A DNA stretch of 64,000 nucleotides from Luminiphilus sp051201685 (lineage in GTDB: Bacteria; Pseudomonadota; Gammaproteobacteria; Pseudomonadales; Halieaceae): NCBI RefSeq assembly GCF_051201685.1, contig NZ_CP179213.1, forward strand, positions 2,542,001 to 2,606,000. The letters run 5' to 3'. Position 1 is the stretch's first letter, and every line of letters begins with the position of its first letter. This document shows positions 1 to 9,089 of the stretch, in pieces. The notes under the pieces are model-generated. The model did no database searches. It was not told where the DNA came from and was given only the letters and a program-made list of their open reading frames with translations. Both the position numbers and the translations under genes were made by a program.

Positions 1-868
1 CCTCAGCGGCATATCGGGGTTCGCTATAGGGTTGTCTAGCAAAATGAGTCAGTCGTTTGTTCCAGTCAATGCACTGCATCACTTCCCGAGCCTTCAGCAG
101 GCCGTGTGCATCATTTTCAACGAGGTACTCCACAACCCCTGAAACGCTGGCATGCATTTCGGTACCGCCTAACTCCCTATCGTCGGCATCCTCTCCAGTG
201 GCGGCCTTGACCAAGGCTGCGCCACCGAGCGCCGCCATGCCATTCTCTTTAACTCCGATAACGTAGTCAGACATACCGGGCATATACGCGCCTCCGGCAG
301 TAGACCCACCGTGTAGCACGACCATCGTTGGCAGCCCCTTTGCAGAAAGGCGTGCTAAATCGCGAAACACGCTGCCAAATTCAGACCAAAGTTCAACTTT
401 GTACTTCAGCAGGTTAGCACCGGCACTTTCAACGAGATGCACCAGGGGTAAATTTTGGCGCAGGCATATTTTCAGCAGTGAAGTCGTCACATTAAGGGTG
501 CAATCAGTGGCGGCTCCAGCCGCGATGCCCGAGTCATCGACCCAAACCATGCAGCGAACACCACTGACAAAACCAATACCCACAATGACCGAAGCACCCG
601 GTACGCTGAGCTCACGATCAGACTCCTCGACACAAAAATTCGCCATAGAATGCAGCTGCAAAAACGGCATACCTGGGTCTATTAAAGCGTCTAAACGCTC
701 TTTAGGTGTGAGTTGATTACGGGCACGGAATGTTTTGAGCCGACGGTTGGAGATCTCCTCGGTGCGTTGCTCATAGCACCTTAGTTGATCAACGAAACCC
801 AGCATGCGGTTACGATTTTCACTAAACGTCTCTGAATCGGATTGCAGCGTTGAAACAATAGTAGCCAT
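1..868 (-). CDS. acyl-CoA carboxylase carboxyltransferase (beta) subunit, partial
   Basis: The first 289 codons are present and the gene runs off the left edge; family members are about 530 residues. The product transfers the carboxyl group from carboxybiotin to an acyl-CoA in the cytoplasm, working with a biotin-carboxylase subunit not in the window. The crotonase-like CT fold is visible, with the glycine-rich oxyanion segment GGSTAGGAYMP at residues 187-197 and a GGAALVKAATGE segment after it. The ATG at 868 lies one base after the stop of the AtuA-like gene, so the two are co-transcribed and probably translationally coupled. Next to AtuA and a TetR gene the natural comparison is AtuC (geranyl-CoA carboxylase) of the Pseudomonas acyclic terpene pathway, but methylcrotonyl- or another acyl-CoA is equally possible. 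Confidence 0.88.
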   Translation of the reverse strand, partial: MATIVSTLQSDSETFSENRNRMLGFVDQLRCYEQRTEEISNRRLKTFRARNQLTPKERLDALIDPGMPFLQLHSMANFCVEESDRELSVPGASVIVGIGFVSGVRCMVWVDDSGIAAGAATDCTLNVTTSLLKICLRQNLPLVHLVESAGANLLKYKVELWSEFGSVFRDLARLSAKGLPTMVVLHGGSTAGGAYMPGMSDYVIGVKENGMAALGGAALVKAATGEDADDRELGGTEMHASVSGVVEYLVENDAHGLLKAREVMQCIDWNKRLTHFARQPYSEPRYAAE

Positions 869-869
869 G

Positions 870-2672
870 TTAGCTTTCCAAAATATTTTCAGGGATGGCA
901 ATAGGGGTATCGAGTAAGATTTGCGCGAAACTCTTCGCTTGAGGATCATTGCGCAAACTCGCAACACCCCCACCGCCCAGTGCATTGTGCAGAACGAAGT
1001 TGAGCCCCGGGAGTCCAGGTAAATAGTATCTGTTGATGCTGGGACTAGTCATGAAATGAGCAAAACGCGTAGCAACATAATCTGAAGTTAAGACTTGAGC
1101 GATCCAGGGCAGGTAAGCTTCATTACGTGCCATGATGCCAATATTTGCTTTGTCTCCTTTATCACCCGATCGCCCCCAAGCAAGGCGCTCTAAAGGGACC
1201 GTTGTAAGAGTATCGTCTGCCTGTAAGCCGACCGAGGGAATATCCGTGGGTTCAGCTGGGGTGAACAACGTCGAGGGCTCAGGTATTTGTGGCAACTTAC
1301 TGGTTCCTCTATCGTCGATCAGCGATAAAGCCACAGATGTTTTGGGCACCTTGATAGAAAATAAACGAATCACGGGGGATGGCTTCGCGCGAGTACCCGC
1401 AAAAAAGGCGAGTCCCGGTGGCGCCCCTAGGGCAGCGCCCGAAACCTCACGCAACAACAGCGCAACCGCGCGTTTGTCCTGATGCCTGCAGGCAATTTTT
1501 ACAGCGACTTCGCGACTACGAGTGTATTGGGCGACTTCCCCCCAATGACTCTCATCACCCACAATCTCGACCGTGACATCATCGAAACCAGAAATCCCGC
1601 GGGCGGTTAGCTTTTGCTCTGCCCGTTTGCGCACTTCTTCTGCAAAAAACCTAGCCTTTTCCGCCGCCTTTCGACCCAGATACCAAAGAATTGTCCCTGC
1701 CCGCCAGCCATCGGCCCAGGTCATACTGACCTTGTAGTCAGTGGGCACACCCCGTCCTTTAGCACCGCTAACTTGAACCTGGTCTTGACCAATTTGCTGT
1801 AGTTCCACGCAAGAAAAATCACAGATCACATCCGGAAGTGCGTAATGCATCGGGTCATCGATTTCGTAGAGTAATTGCTCGCCAACCGTGCCTCGACTTA
1901 CGGTGCCTCCGGTATTTGCAGGCTTTGTGATCACCGCCTCACCATCCATCGATACTTTAGCGATCGGATAACCCACCTCAACAAGCGACTCGGCTACCGC
2001 TTCCCAATCGGTGTAATTGCCGCCTGTCACCTGCGGCCCACACTCAATCAAATGACCCACGAGGGAACCTGCCGCCAATCGATCGAGCTCGTCGGGGGTC
2101 CAACCAAACGCATGGATACAAGCACCGAGCGTTACCGCACTGTCAACGCAGCGCCCGGTAATCACAATATCTGCGCCATTAAGAAGCGCTTCGGCAACAG
2201 GAAAAGCACCAATGTAAGCATTGGCACTGGCGATTTTATCAGGGGCGGGCATGGCCTCATGAGAAAACATTTCCCGGGCGCCACCTGCTGAGAGTTCAGT
2301 AACTCTGGGGAGTAAATCATCACCAACTATGACCGCAACTTTTAAATTAAGCCCCGCCTCGTCAATGCACTTCGTGATGGCTTGGGCACAGGCCTGAGGA
2401 TTAACGCCACCCGCATTACTGATGAGTTTCACACCAGAGTCAGCGATGGCTTGCAGATTTGGCTGCACCATGGCGGTCACAAAATCGGTCGCATAACCTA
2501 GCGTTTCATCGTTTGAGCGAGCTCTGGCAAGGATCGACATGGTAATTTCAGCCAAATAATCGAAGACGATATAGTCCAAGTCGCCCTCAGACAGAAACTG
2601 GGCCATTGCGAGGTCAGTTTCGCCCCAAAACCCAGTGGCTCCACCAATTTTTATCGACGACTTCATGCTCAT
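870..2672 (-). CDS. AtuA-like DUF1446 family protein
   Basis: A 600-residue protein of the acyclic terpene utilisation family. The long N-terminal DUF1446 domain begins with IGGATGFWGETD and holds GNYTDWE and GGTVSRGTVGEQ segments. A C-terminal AtuA-like alpha/beta domain from about residue 495 starts with LAWGRSGDKGDKANIG. AtuA is required for citronellol/geraniol catabolism in Pseudomonas but its reaction is not established. I chose the ATG at 2672 because AAGGAA sits about 6 bases upstream; the frame is open to 2720, but that extension has no ribosome site and is not typical of the family. It is the first gene of an operon with the carboxyltransferase and lies divergent from a TetR regulator, the same arrangement as atuR/atuA. 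Confidence 0.85.
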   Translation of the reverse strand: MSMKSSIKIGGATGFWGETDLAMAQFLSEGDLDYIVFDYLAEITMSILARARSNDETLGYATDFVTAMVQPNLQAIADSGVKLISNAGGVNPQACAQAITKCIDEAGLNLKVAVIVGDDLLPRVTELSAGGAREMFSHEAMPAPDKIASANAYIGAFPVAEALLNGADIVITGRCVDSAVTLGACIHAFGWTPDELDRLAAGSLVGHLIECGPQVTGGNYTDWEAVAESLVEVGYPIAKVSMDGEAVITKPANTGGTVSRGTVGEQLLYEIDDPMHYALPDVICDFSCVELQQIGQDQVQVSGAKGRGVPTDYKVSMTWADGWRAGTILWYLGRKAAEKARFFAEEVRKRAEQKLTARGISGFDDVTVEIVGDESHWGEVAQYTRSREVAVKIACRHQDKRAVALLLREVSGAALGAPPGLAFFAGTRAKPSPVIRLFSIKVPKTSVALSLIDDRGTSKLPQIPEPSTLFTPAEPTDIPSVGLQADDTLTTVPLERLAWGRSGDKGDKANIGIMARNEAYLPWIAQVLTSDYVATRFAHFMTSPSINRYYLPGLPGLNFVLHNALGGGGVASLRNDPQAKSFAQILLDTPIAIPENILES

Positions 2673-2797
2673 GCAATTTCCTTTGCAAAGTTCGACAGCG
2701 GCTTCCCCCACCTTCAGCATTTAACGGGAATTGCCCTTGCTACAAGTAACAGCGCTTCAAATTTCTAGCGGAAAATTACCCGCCGCCCCTGAGTGCT

Positions 2798-2823
2798 CCC
2801 CAAAAAAAGACATATTTTTGGGG
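2798..2823. repeat. inverted repeat in the atuA-like/tetR intergenic region
   Basis: Perfect 9-base arms CCCCAAAAA (2798-2806) and TTTTTGGGG (2815-2823) separated by 8 bases. It lies between two divergent genes, so a terminator role makes little sense; it may be a protein-binding or structural element. Function unknown. Confidence 0.5.
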
Positions 2824-2856
2824 GCCCTACCTATTTGGAATTCTAGCGTTTATGAT

Positions 2857-2881
2857 GATAGCTCATTTATTATGAGTGATC
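2857..2881. promoter_or_regulatory. candidate TetR operator
   Basis: Near-palindrome GATAGCTCAT - TTATT - ATGAGTGATC: 8 of 10 positions pair across a 5-base centre. It ends 30 bases before the TetR start codon, in the shared divergent control region. TetR-family repressors usually bind such dyads next to their own gene, so autoregulation plus control of the divergent operon is the simple reading. No binding evidence exists; this is inference from position and symmetry. Confidence 0.4.
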
Positions 2882-2911
2882 CTCACATGCTCACTATAGG
2901 AGCCTTAGGCT

Positions 2912-3622
2912 ATGAGCGCAAGTTCGCCCAATACTAAAAACACCCAGCGCGAACGCTTGGAAGCAAAAGAACAAAGTATTTTAAACGCAGCGACCGAGGT
3001 GTTTACTGCACTGGGCGTTGACGGCTCTACGATGGCCGAAATCGCACGCAGGGCGCATATCGCCGAAGGAACGCTATACCTGTACCACAAAAACAAACAG
3101 GATTTGCTGGCTGTTGTTGTGGGGAATTTTTGGGCAGATTTAACGAAAGGCGCACTTATCGCTGTGGATGCCAGCCTCCCCGTCATGGAGCAATTAGAAC
3201 AGCTAGCAACCTATCACCTAACGGCACTTATCCAACAATTCGACATGGTGGGCCTGACCTATCGAGCGAGGCTTCGACATGGGGAACCCGAATACCAGTT
3301 ACCTAAAATTCGTGAATACGTGCGCGTTTTTGATCAAATCATCGAGCGCGGCATCAGTCGTCAAGAATTCATTGAGGAGATGCCGTTATGGCAATGCCGA
3401 GACGCTTTCTATGGGGCTTTAGAGTATTCCGCTAGGACACTGCTGCTGCGCGAGGCTCAGTTCGACGCCTCGGTAGTCAAACAGCTTTTGGTGATGTTTC
3501 ATCCCTACAAGATAGAACAAATCCCAGCAGTTGATTCAGAGAAAAATGCCGCGTCAACTTCAGAAAGGCTTGCAAAAATTGAGGCGCTACTGGCGCTACT
3601 GGTCGAGAGAGAAGCCAAATAA
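2912..3622 (+). CDS. TetR/AcrR family transcriptional regulator
   Basis: A 236-residue regulator. The N-terminal TetR helix-turn-helix spans about residues 20-66, with the typical ILNAATEVF, TMAEIARRA and GTLYLYHKNKQDLL segments. The larger C-terminal half should bind ligand and dimerise; the final 20 residues look coiled. The ATG is preceded by AGGAG. It is divergent from the AtuA-like/carboxyltransferase operon, so by analogy with AtuR it probably represses that operon until an acyl-CoA intermediate binds. TetR class membership is certain from the HTH; the ligand is inferred. Confidence 0.92.
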   Translation: MSASSPNTKNTQRERLEAKEQSILNAATEVFTALGVDGSTMAEIARRAHIAEGTLYLYHKNKQDLLAVVVGNFWADLTKGALIAVDASLPVMEQLEQLATYHLTALIQQFDMVGLTYRARLRHGEPEYQLPKIREYVRVFDQIIERGISRQEFIEEMPLWQCRDAFYGALEYSARTLLLREAQFDASVVKQLLVMFHPYKIEQIPAVDSEKNAASTSERLAKIEALLALLVEREAK

Positions 3623-3649
3623 CGTGGGCCTCAAAGGGCAAGAAACAGC

Positions 3650-4603
3650 TTAGTTGTACTGGTGCCTGAGGGCGTCGATGAAAACCGCCAGCGATTCCTG
3701 AGGCAACTGATTAATACCAGCCGCTGCTGCTCGCCCTCCCCCCGAAGGAAATTGCTTGCAAACGGTATCGGCACCGACGCGATTTTTCACGGGCGCCCTG
3801 ACACTTACGAGGAACCCCTCAGGGATTTCCGTCACCACGGCATGGGCTCGATGCGGCGCATCTAAGGCAAGCTTGTTTCCCAGAACACCACTGACACGGC
3901 GTGCCCAGGGTTCATCCGGTAGCTTGATCACTTTTACGGCGTTCTCGTTAATCAGTAGATCAGCCGCTTCAGCTCTGCTCATGTCCTCGCGATACCCGGA
4001 CTGCAAGGTCATGTATAAATCTGGGTCTTCTGCCATGCAAACATCAGGATCCCCAAAAGGTAATAAGCGCAGGTATAGACTTTCGGGGTCAAAGTGCAAA
4101 TCACTGACCTGAGCCCCGTAAGCATTGTAATTGATGAGGATTCCCAGCTCCCGCCACAATTTGAGATCAGGCGTTATCGCTAAAGTTTGTGCAATCCGCT
4201 CTGCAGTTCCATCAAGGTTGTCTCCAAAACAACCCACTATTGCCCAGCTAGCACCCGCTCCCGACAAATAACCATTAACCAAAGCAGAAGTGCACACCTC
4301 AGGCGCCGTGTTAACTAACAGCTCCAATCCCGGAGCACTTGGCAACTCTCCCGAATTGTGGTGATCGACGTAAAACACCTCAGCGCCTAGGGACAGCAAT
4401 CGGTCCAGTGCTGGCTGATTTTTTTCAACCGCGACATCAAGAACAGTGACGAAATCCCCTGCAGCGGCGGATACGCGGTTAAGCAACGCGATATCGCGCT
4501 TAACGCCGGTGATCAAAGTGGCAGAGCGAGGCGTGTGCTGGCGCAGCTGCAATAAGGCGCAGATACCATCAGCATCGCCATTAAAAACATCGAAACGCCT
4601 CAT
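3650..4603 (-). CDS. DHH superfamily phosphoesterase
   Basis: 317 residues. Metal-binding motifs of the DHH family are present: NGDADG near residues 8-13, an Asp in VLDV near 56, and DHH at 80-82. The C-terminus has a DHHA1-like glycine-rich segment FPSGGGRAAAAG. Family members hydrolyse phosphodiester or phosphoanhydride bonds (RecJ, nanoRNases, cyclic dinucleotide phosphodiesterases, polyphosphatases); this one is a stand-alone cytoplasmic form with no obvious RNA-binding domain, and I cannot assign a substrate. It starts 18 bases after the wbpM stop on the same strand and probably shares its transcript. Convergent with the TetR gene. Confidence 0.82.
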   Translation of the reverse strand: MRRFDVFNGDADGICALLQLRQHTPRSATLITGVKRDIALLNRVSAAAGDFVTVLDVAVEKNQPALDRLLSLGAEVFYVDHHNSGELPSAPGLELLVNTAPEVCTSALVNGYLSGAGASWAIVGCFGDNLDGTAERIAQTLAITPDLKLWRELGILINYNAYGAQVSDLHFDPESLYLRLLPFGDPDVCMAEDPDLYMTLQSGYREDMSRAEAADLLINENAVKVIKLPDEPWARRVSGVLGNKLALDAPHRAHAVVTEIPEGFLVSVRAPVKNRVGADTVCKQFPSGGGRAAAAGINQLPQESLAVFIDALRHQYN

Positions 4604-4621
4604 AAAAAACTCATCTTGGTT

Positions 4622-6664
4622 TTAGCTTTTGGGCGCTGATTGACCCTTGCTAACGGGAAGAACTGAGACATTTTCGGCTTGCGCGACTTGCCTAGCGCGC
4701 TTGCCAACACGCCCCTGCTTCAACCAAACAAAGTCATGTCGAATCTCGTGAGCTTCGAAGCCACTCACATAATCGCGTAGGATTTTTGTAATCCCATCAC
4801 AATCTAGGTCAGCGCAAGCTTTGATCAAGTTAGCCGTTGCCGATTCTAGAACATCAAAATCTACACTGTCTTCCTCAGCCCGCAGGATCATAGGATGACC
4901 CGTGCCCGCCACTGAAGTGCCCAGTAAAAGTTCTTCATGGAGCTTCTCGCCCGGGCGTAGTCCAATAAACTCAATATCGATGTGCTCAGAGGACACAGCA
5001 TCACCCTCTAGCTCGTAACCACTCAAGCGAATCATCCGCCTCGCAAGATCAACGATACGAACCGGCTCACCCATATCCAGCACGAAAACGTCACCCCCCG
5101 TTCCCATTGCACCCGTTTGCAAAACCAGCTGAGCTGCCTCAGTAATACTCATGAAATACCGGGATACATCAGGATGGGTCACCGTGACAGGCCCCCCAGA
5201 CTCGATCTGCTCTCTGAATAAAGGCACCACTGAGCCTGACGACCCAAGAACGTTGCCAAAACGCACGATGCAGAACCGTGTGGGGGTGTCGCGTTGCGCC
5301 AGCCCCTGTACGATCAGTTCGGCGTAGCGCTTTGATGCCCCCATGATATTGGCGGGACGCACGGCTTTATCTGTAGAGACCAAAACAAAGGTTTCGACAC
5401 CAGCACGTTCAGCAGCGAGGGCTGCCGACCAAGTACCATCCACGTTATTAGCCACACCCTCTGCGACGTTGTATTCGACGAGCGGAACGTGTTTATAGGC
5501 AGCGGCATGGTAAACCGTTTGCACCTTAAAGGTCTTATACAGTGACTCCAATCTGCGCTCGTCACGAACGGATCCGAGCAGGGTCACAACCGGGAAACGG
5601 TAATCTTGCTGCTGGCACAGCGCCCTGAGTTCTTGCTCAATGCTATACAGCGCGAACTCTGAAATATCGAACAAAATCAGTTCACGGGGAGCGGAAGCCA
5701 TAATCTGCCGACACAATTCGGAACCGATAGAGCCACCCGCTCCCGTGACCATAACAACCTTGTCATGAAGGCAGCTATCGATCAGCTCAGGATGCGGTGG
5801 GACAGGATCTCGGCCTAACAGATCATCGAGGTCCACATCCTGAATTTGGTTAACGCTTGCCCTACCAGCAACAAGCTCCGAAATTTTGGGCACAGTGCGC
5901 ACATGCACCGGAATGCCCACTAGGGAGTTAATGATTTCACGCCGACGCTCTGCGGACGCGGAGGGCACGGCCAACAATACCTGAGCAATTCCTTGCGCTT
6001 TGACTAACGCCTCTAGTTCATCGGATGGGAACACAGGTCGACCGTTGATAACTGTATTGCGTAACGCTATGTCGTCATCTACGAATGCATACACCTCGTA
6101 GTGACTCCCATGGTTTAACGCGTGCAAAAGCTGCCGCCCTGATTCACCGGCACCATAAATCACCAGACGTCTCGAGCCTCGCTCGGCAGATACCTGATAG
6201 TAGGCACGTGTAACCAAGCGAACACCCCCTGCGCCAAAAAACAGTAGCAGCCAAAAAATACCAGGAGCCGAGGGCGCAACATCTAATTGCCAGTAAAAAC
6301 TAGCTAATGCGAAGCTCAATGCCACAATCGTCACCGCGCCCACCAAATCCCAGACTGCGTGAGGGCCCATGTGCCGAATGAGGGAGCGGTAAAGGCGGCG
6401 ACCTACAAAGACCGTAGCGGCAAAAGCGATGATGCCTAGCAGCACCAGAAGTTCTAATAAATTTGCAGGAAATAGTGGCCGATCGTGGCCAAGACTTGAA
6501 GATACCATCAAAGCCAAGCAAACCATGCTCAAGTCGGTCAGCAGCAGCACAGCAAGGCGTAGGCCTCGTGACGGACTCCCTCGTTCACCCGACCATGTTG
6601 CTGCCGCAGAACGGCCTGGGCGGGAGCGGGATTGATTAAGACGCTGCTGTAGGTGCTTTACCAT
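4622..6664 (-). CDS. wbpM: WbpM/CapD-type membrane UDP-sugar 4,6-dehydratase/epimerase
   Basis: A 680-residue inner-membrane enzyme of nucleotide-sugar metabolism. Four hydrophobic segments lie at about residues 37-58, 67-88, 105-125 and 134-152. A first Rossmann region has YGAGESG at about 170; the catalytic SDR domain begins with VTGAGGSIGSE at about 306. The active-site region reads STDKAV followed by NIMGASK, the Met-x3-Lys variant typical of WbpM/FlaA1 rather than Tyr-x3-Lys. Such enzymes convert UDP-GlcNAc into UDP-4-keto-6-deoxy sugars for O-antigen or capsule. It is last in the sugar block, downstream of the WbpL-type transferase and the epimerase. The exact product sugar cannot be told. 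Confidence 0.9.
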   Translation of the reverse strand: MVKHLQQRLNQSRSRPGRSAAATWSGERGSPSRGLRLAVLLLTDLSMVCLALMVSSSLGHDRPLFPANLLELLVLLGIIAFAATVFVGRRLYRSLIRHMGPHAVWDLVGAVTIVALSFALASFYWQLDVAPSAPGIFWLLLFFGAGGVRLVTRAYYQVSAERGSRRLVIYGAGESGRQLLHALNHGSHYEVYAFVDDDIALRNTVINGRPVFPSDELEALVKAQGIAQVLLAVPSASAERRREIINSLVGIPVHVRTVPKISELVAGRASVNQIQDVDLDDLLGRDPVPPHPELIDSCLHDKVVMVTGAGGSIGSELCRQIMASAPRELILFDISEFALYSIEQELRALCQQQDYRFPVVTLLGSVRDERRLESLYKTFKVQTVYHAAAYKHVPLVEYNVAEGVANNVDGTWSAALAAERAGVETFVLVSTDKAVRPANIMGASKRYAELIVQGLAQRDTPTRFCIVRFGNVLGSSGSVVPLFREQIESGGPVTVTHPDVSRYFMSITEAAQLVLQTGAMGTGGDVFVLDMGEPVRIVDLARRMIRLSGYELEGDAVSSEHIDIEFIGLRPGEKLHEELLLGTSVAGTGHPMILRAEEDSVDFDVLESATANLIKACADLDCDGITKILRDYVSGFEAHEIRHDFVWLKQGRVGKRARQVAQAENVSVLPVSKGQSAPKS

Positions 6665-6739
6665 TTTACTGCTTCATCCTGAATGCAATGCACTGTGCCT
6701 GTTACAACTGGGCCAAGCGGTGTTGCAGGACCGTACAGT

Positions 6740-7702
6740 CTACGAGTAGCGACGCCCGTATGCCACCAATACCAGAGAAGGAATCGTCGAGAAAATTACC
6801 GCAAAAATTGTGGAATAAGCGCCAAAAGCTGCCCACAAAGCCATTGGAATCTGCCATGAAAGCTGCAACACGAGCAAACCAGCATTAATGGCGAGCACCG
6901 ATCCGGTCGCCCTCATCAATCGCTGATAGGTGTGCTCGCTATGCGCTTCTGCAGGAGATTGTCCCCGTACTAACCGTGTCAGCAGGGTGTAGTTTGCATC
7001 GACCAGAAAAGGCATCATTAGAATCAACCATGCAGCGCCCAATCGGCTATCTTGCGTTGTAGCGTACAAGCCGAGCCAACCCAGATAGAAACCCAGGAAT
7101 ACGGCCCCGCTATCCCCCATAAAAATGCGCGCGGGCGGCCAATTTAGCCACAAAAATGGCAATAACGCCGACACCAGCACCAAGGTGAGATGGGTTACGC
7201 CAGCTGCCTCCGGGAAAAACAGGCTAATAACCGCAAGTCCAAGACAGACGCAAAGGGACTGGGTGACAACAAAACCGTCTAAACCATCCATGAAATTAAC
7301 GAGGTTAATGCTCCACCCCAAGGCCAATATTGCCAAACCCAACAGGAGCACGTGGGCAGTGCCCAGCAATGTGAGCCCAGCAATTGTTGCCACGATGAGG
7401 TAGACGAACAGGCGTAGCCAGGCCGGCAATGCGAGCCGGTCATCGATCAAGCCAACAAGGGCAACCCCTAAACCACAGCCTTGTAATACCAAAAGCCATA
7501 ACGCGCTTTCACCGGCAAAGCCGTTAGGCACCAGTAAAGCCACGGTAACCGATAAACCGAAGCAAATACCTGCTCCAACGGGGGTCGGCGTTTGATGCGC
7601 GCTTCGGGCGTTAGGCCTATCCACAAAACCCCAAGGGCCAGCTACGCGCAGAAAACATAACAGGAGCAAGAGTGATAGCGAAAACGCCAAAACAAAAGCC
7701 AT
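6740..7702 (-). CDS. WbpL/WecA-type polyprenyl-phosphate glycosyltransferase
   Basis: A 320-residue MraY/WecA family integral membrane enzyme that transfers a sugar-1-phosphate from a UDP-sugar to undecaprenyl phosphate, starting an O-antigen or related repeat unit. Multiple hydrophobic helices run through the protein. Family signatures include a RPNARSAHQTPTPVGAG segment near the N-terminus, NLVNFMDGLDG (Mg/substrate Asp) in the middle and IFMGDSGAVFLG further on. The ATG at 7702 overlaps the upstream epimerase stop as TGATG, so translation is coupled; the frame is open further upstream but that part lies within the epimerase gene. Acceptor and sugar are inferred; FucNAc- or GlcNAc-phosphate transfer are both possible. 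Confidence 0.88.
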   Translation of the reverse strand: MAFVLAFSLSLLLLLCFLRVAGPWGFVDRPNARSAHQTPTPVGAGICFGLSVTVALLVPNGFAGESALWLLVLQGCGLGVALVGLIDDRLALPAWLRLFVYLIVATIAGLTLLGTAHVLLLGLAILALGWSINLVNFMDGLDGFVVTQSLCVCLGLAVISLFFPEAAGVTHLTLVLVSALLPFLWLNWPPARIFMGDSGAVFLGFYLGWLGLYATTQDSRLGAAWLILMMPFLVDANYTLLTRLVRGQSPAEAHSEHTYQRLMRATGSVLAINAGLLVLQLSWQIPMALWAAFGAYSTIFAVIFSTIPSLVLVAYGRRYS

Positions 7703-8616
7703 CAGGTTGTACTCTCGGATTTGGTTACACTCAAAAGGTGCTCCAATGACCACTTCGCACCATCGAAGGGCTGAGCGGTCTCACCACACCAGTAATGCCC
7801 ACCAATAGAGGCGGCTAAAGCCTGAGTTTGAGGGAGCGGCAATTTTGCCAAGCACACTAAAATAGCTCGCCATAAGGGTGCCGGTAGTTTGAAGGGAGCT
7901 GTTACTGCTAACGCTCTAGCAATTCGAAATGCCGAGTAACACTGACCATCTGTAACTGCCAATACCTGGTCACAAGATGTGTAATTCGATCCCGCATCAT
8001 CAGCGCCCTCACCCCTGAGCAATGAAACGATCAGGGCAACTAGGTCGGGTCGCGCCACTAAACTACGTTGGCCCGTCGCTGGCAGCGACACCCGCAATCT
8101 TCCCTGCCACTTTTTCAAGGCGGCAAGATTCGCGGTCAGCGCTTGATCGTAAACCAAAGCTGGCCGGAGCATCACAAGTTGGCATTGACTTGTTCGCAGC
8201 ACTTTCGACAACTGGATTTCTGCCCGCCATTTTGACTGCGCGTAAAGCGACCTCGGTTTTGGTAGGTCAAGAGCCGGCGTCCCTGGATCGGATTTATCAG
8301 CAGGCACCACATTGAGCGAGCTTAAGAATATAAATTGCTTAACACCAGCAGCCTCAGCCGCTGCAGCAAGCACCTCACAAGCCTCGACATTTGCCACTCT
8401 GTAGGCAGATGCATTGCCTTTATTGTGCGCAATACCAGCACAGTGAATAACAGTGCTGATATCAGAAAAAAGTTCCGACAGGCCTTCGCAATGGTCTAAA
8501 TCCAAAAACCGGTCACAAGAACGTCTTCCTGCAGTGAGAGTCGGAATACCCTGCCGCTTTAATCGGGCGTAGACAGCACTACCGATATAACCCGAGGCCC
8601 CGGTGAGTAAAATCAC
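7702..8616 (-). CDS. NAD-dependent sugar epimerase/dehydratase (extended SDR)
   Basis: 304 residues of the nucleotide-sugar epimerase family. The Rossmann motif GASGYIG is at residues 6-12 and the catalytic Tyr-x3-Lys pair is in YAQSK (Tyr125, Lys129), following a SSLNVV strand. It probably makes or reduces the UDP-sugar used by the adjoining WbpL-type transferase; WbpK/WbpV-like 4-epimerases or reductases occupy the same place in O-antigen clusters. It is coupled to that transferase by a 1-base overlap and follows comEA by 27 bases. Confidence 0.85.
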   Translation of the reverse strand: MILLTGASGYIGSAVYARLKRQGIPTLTAGRRSCDRFLDLDHCEGLSELFSDISTVIHCAGIAHNKGNASAYRVANVEACEVLAAAAEAAGVKQFIFLSSLNVVPADKSDPGTPALDLPKPRSLYAQSKWRAEIQLSKVLRTSQCQLVMLRPALVYDQALTANLAALKKWQGRLRVSLPATGQRSLVARPDLVALIVSLLRGEGADDAGSNYTSCDQVLAVTDGQCYSAFRIARALAVTAPFKLPAPLWRAILVCLAKLPLPQTQALAASIGGHYWCGETAQPFDGAKWSLEHLLSVTKSESTT

Positions 8617-8643
8617 ACCGACGCCTCACTGCGATAACAAAGA

Positions 8644-8988
8644 TCACTCAAGAACAATGCGATCGCGATTACGTGCAATGATTGATTCGCCAACACCCTT
8701 AACTTCGACGAGCTCGTCAATCGTCTCAAACGGCCCGTAGGACTCCCTGTGTTCCACAATTCGATAGGCCTTCGCCAGACCCACCCCAGAGAGGCCCTCG
8801 GATAAAAGCTCGGGGGACGCCGTGTTGATGTTGATCGATTGCACCTGGCTAAAAGCTGGTGGACTCGAGACTGCCAGAGCAAAACAAAGCGCACCAACAC
8901 CCACAATTTGGTGTAGTGGGAACAGTGCGTAAGACGTGGCCAAAATTCTACCAATTGATCGGTTGAAAACAGTGGTGACGATAGACAT
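8644..8988 (-). CDS. comEA: ComEA-like helix-hairpin-helix protein
   Basis: 114 residues: an N-terminal hydrophobic membrane or signal segment (about residues 25-48), then a ComEA-type double helix-hairpin-helix from about residue 53, with ININTASPELL, GVGLAKAYRIVEHR and KGVGESIIARNRDRI. Such proteins bind DNA on the periplasmic face and take part in DNA uptake; whether this strain is competent is unknown. An AGGAG site lies about 8 bases before the ATG. The overlapping longer frame at 8613-9071 has no such domain and is rejected. In Pseudomonas a comEA-like gene also borders the O-antigen locus next to wbpM. Confidence 0.88.
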   Translation of the reverse strand: MSIVTTVFNRSIGRILATSYALFPLHQIVGVGALCFALAVSSPPAFSQVQSININTASPELLSEGLSGVGLAKAYRIVEHRESYGPFETIDELVEVKGVGESIIARNRDRIVLE

Positions 8989-9089
8989 CGCAATATACTC
9001 CTGTTGTTTGACGTAACGAGCCTTAGGTGACTCGCAAACAGGCTATAAAATGAAGCCACTGCCATGGACATCAGTGCTCTCCGTTGCCC

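Noticed and set aside
8613..9071. A 152-codon minus-strand frame overlapping comEA
   Set aside because: The comEA frame has a clear membrane segment and helix-hairpin-helix; this frame has no recognisable fold.
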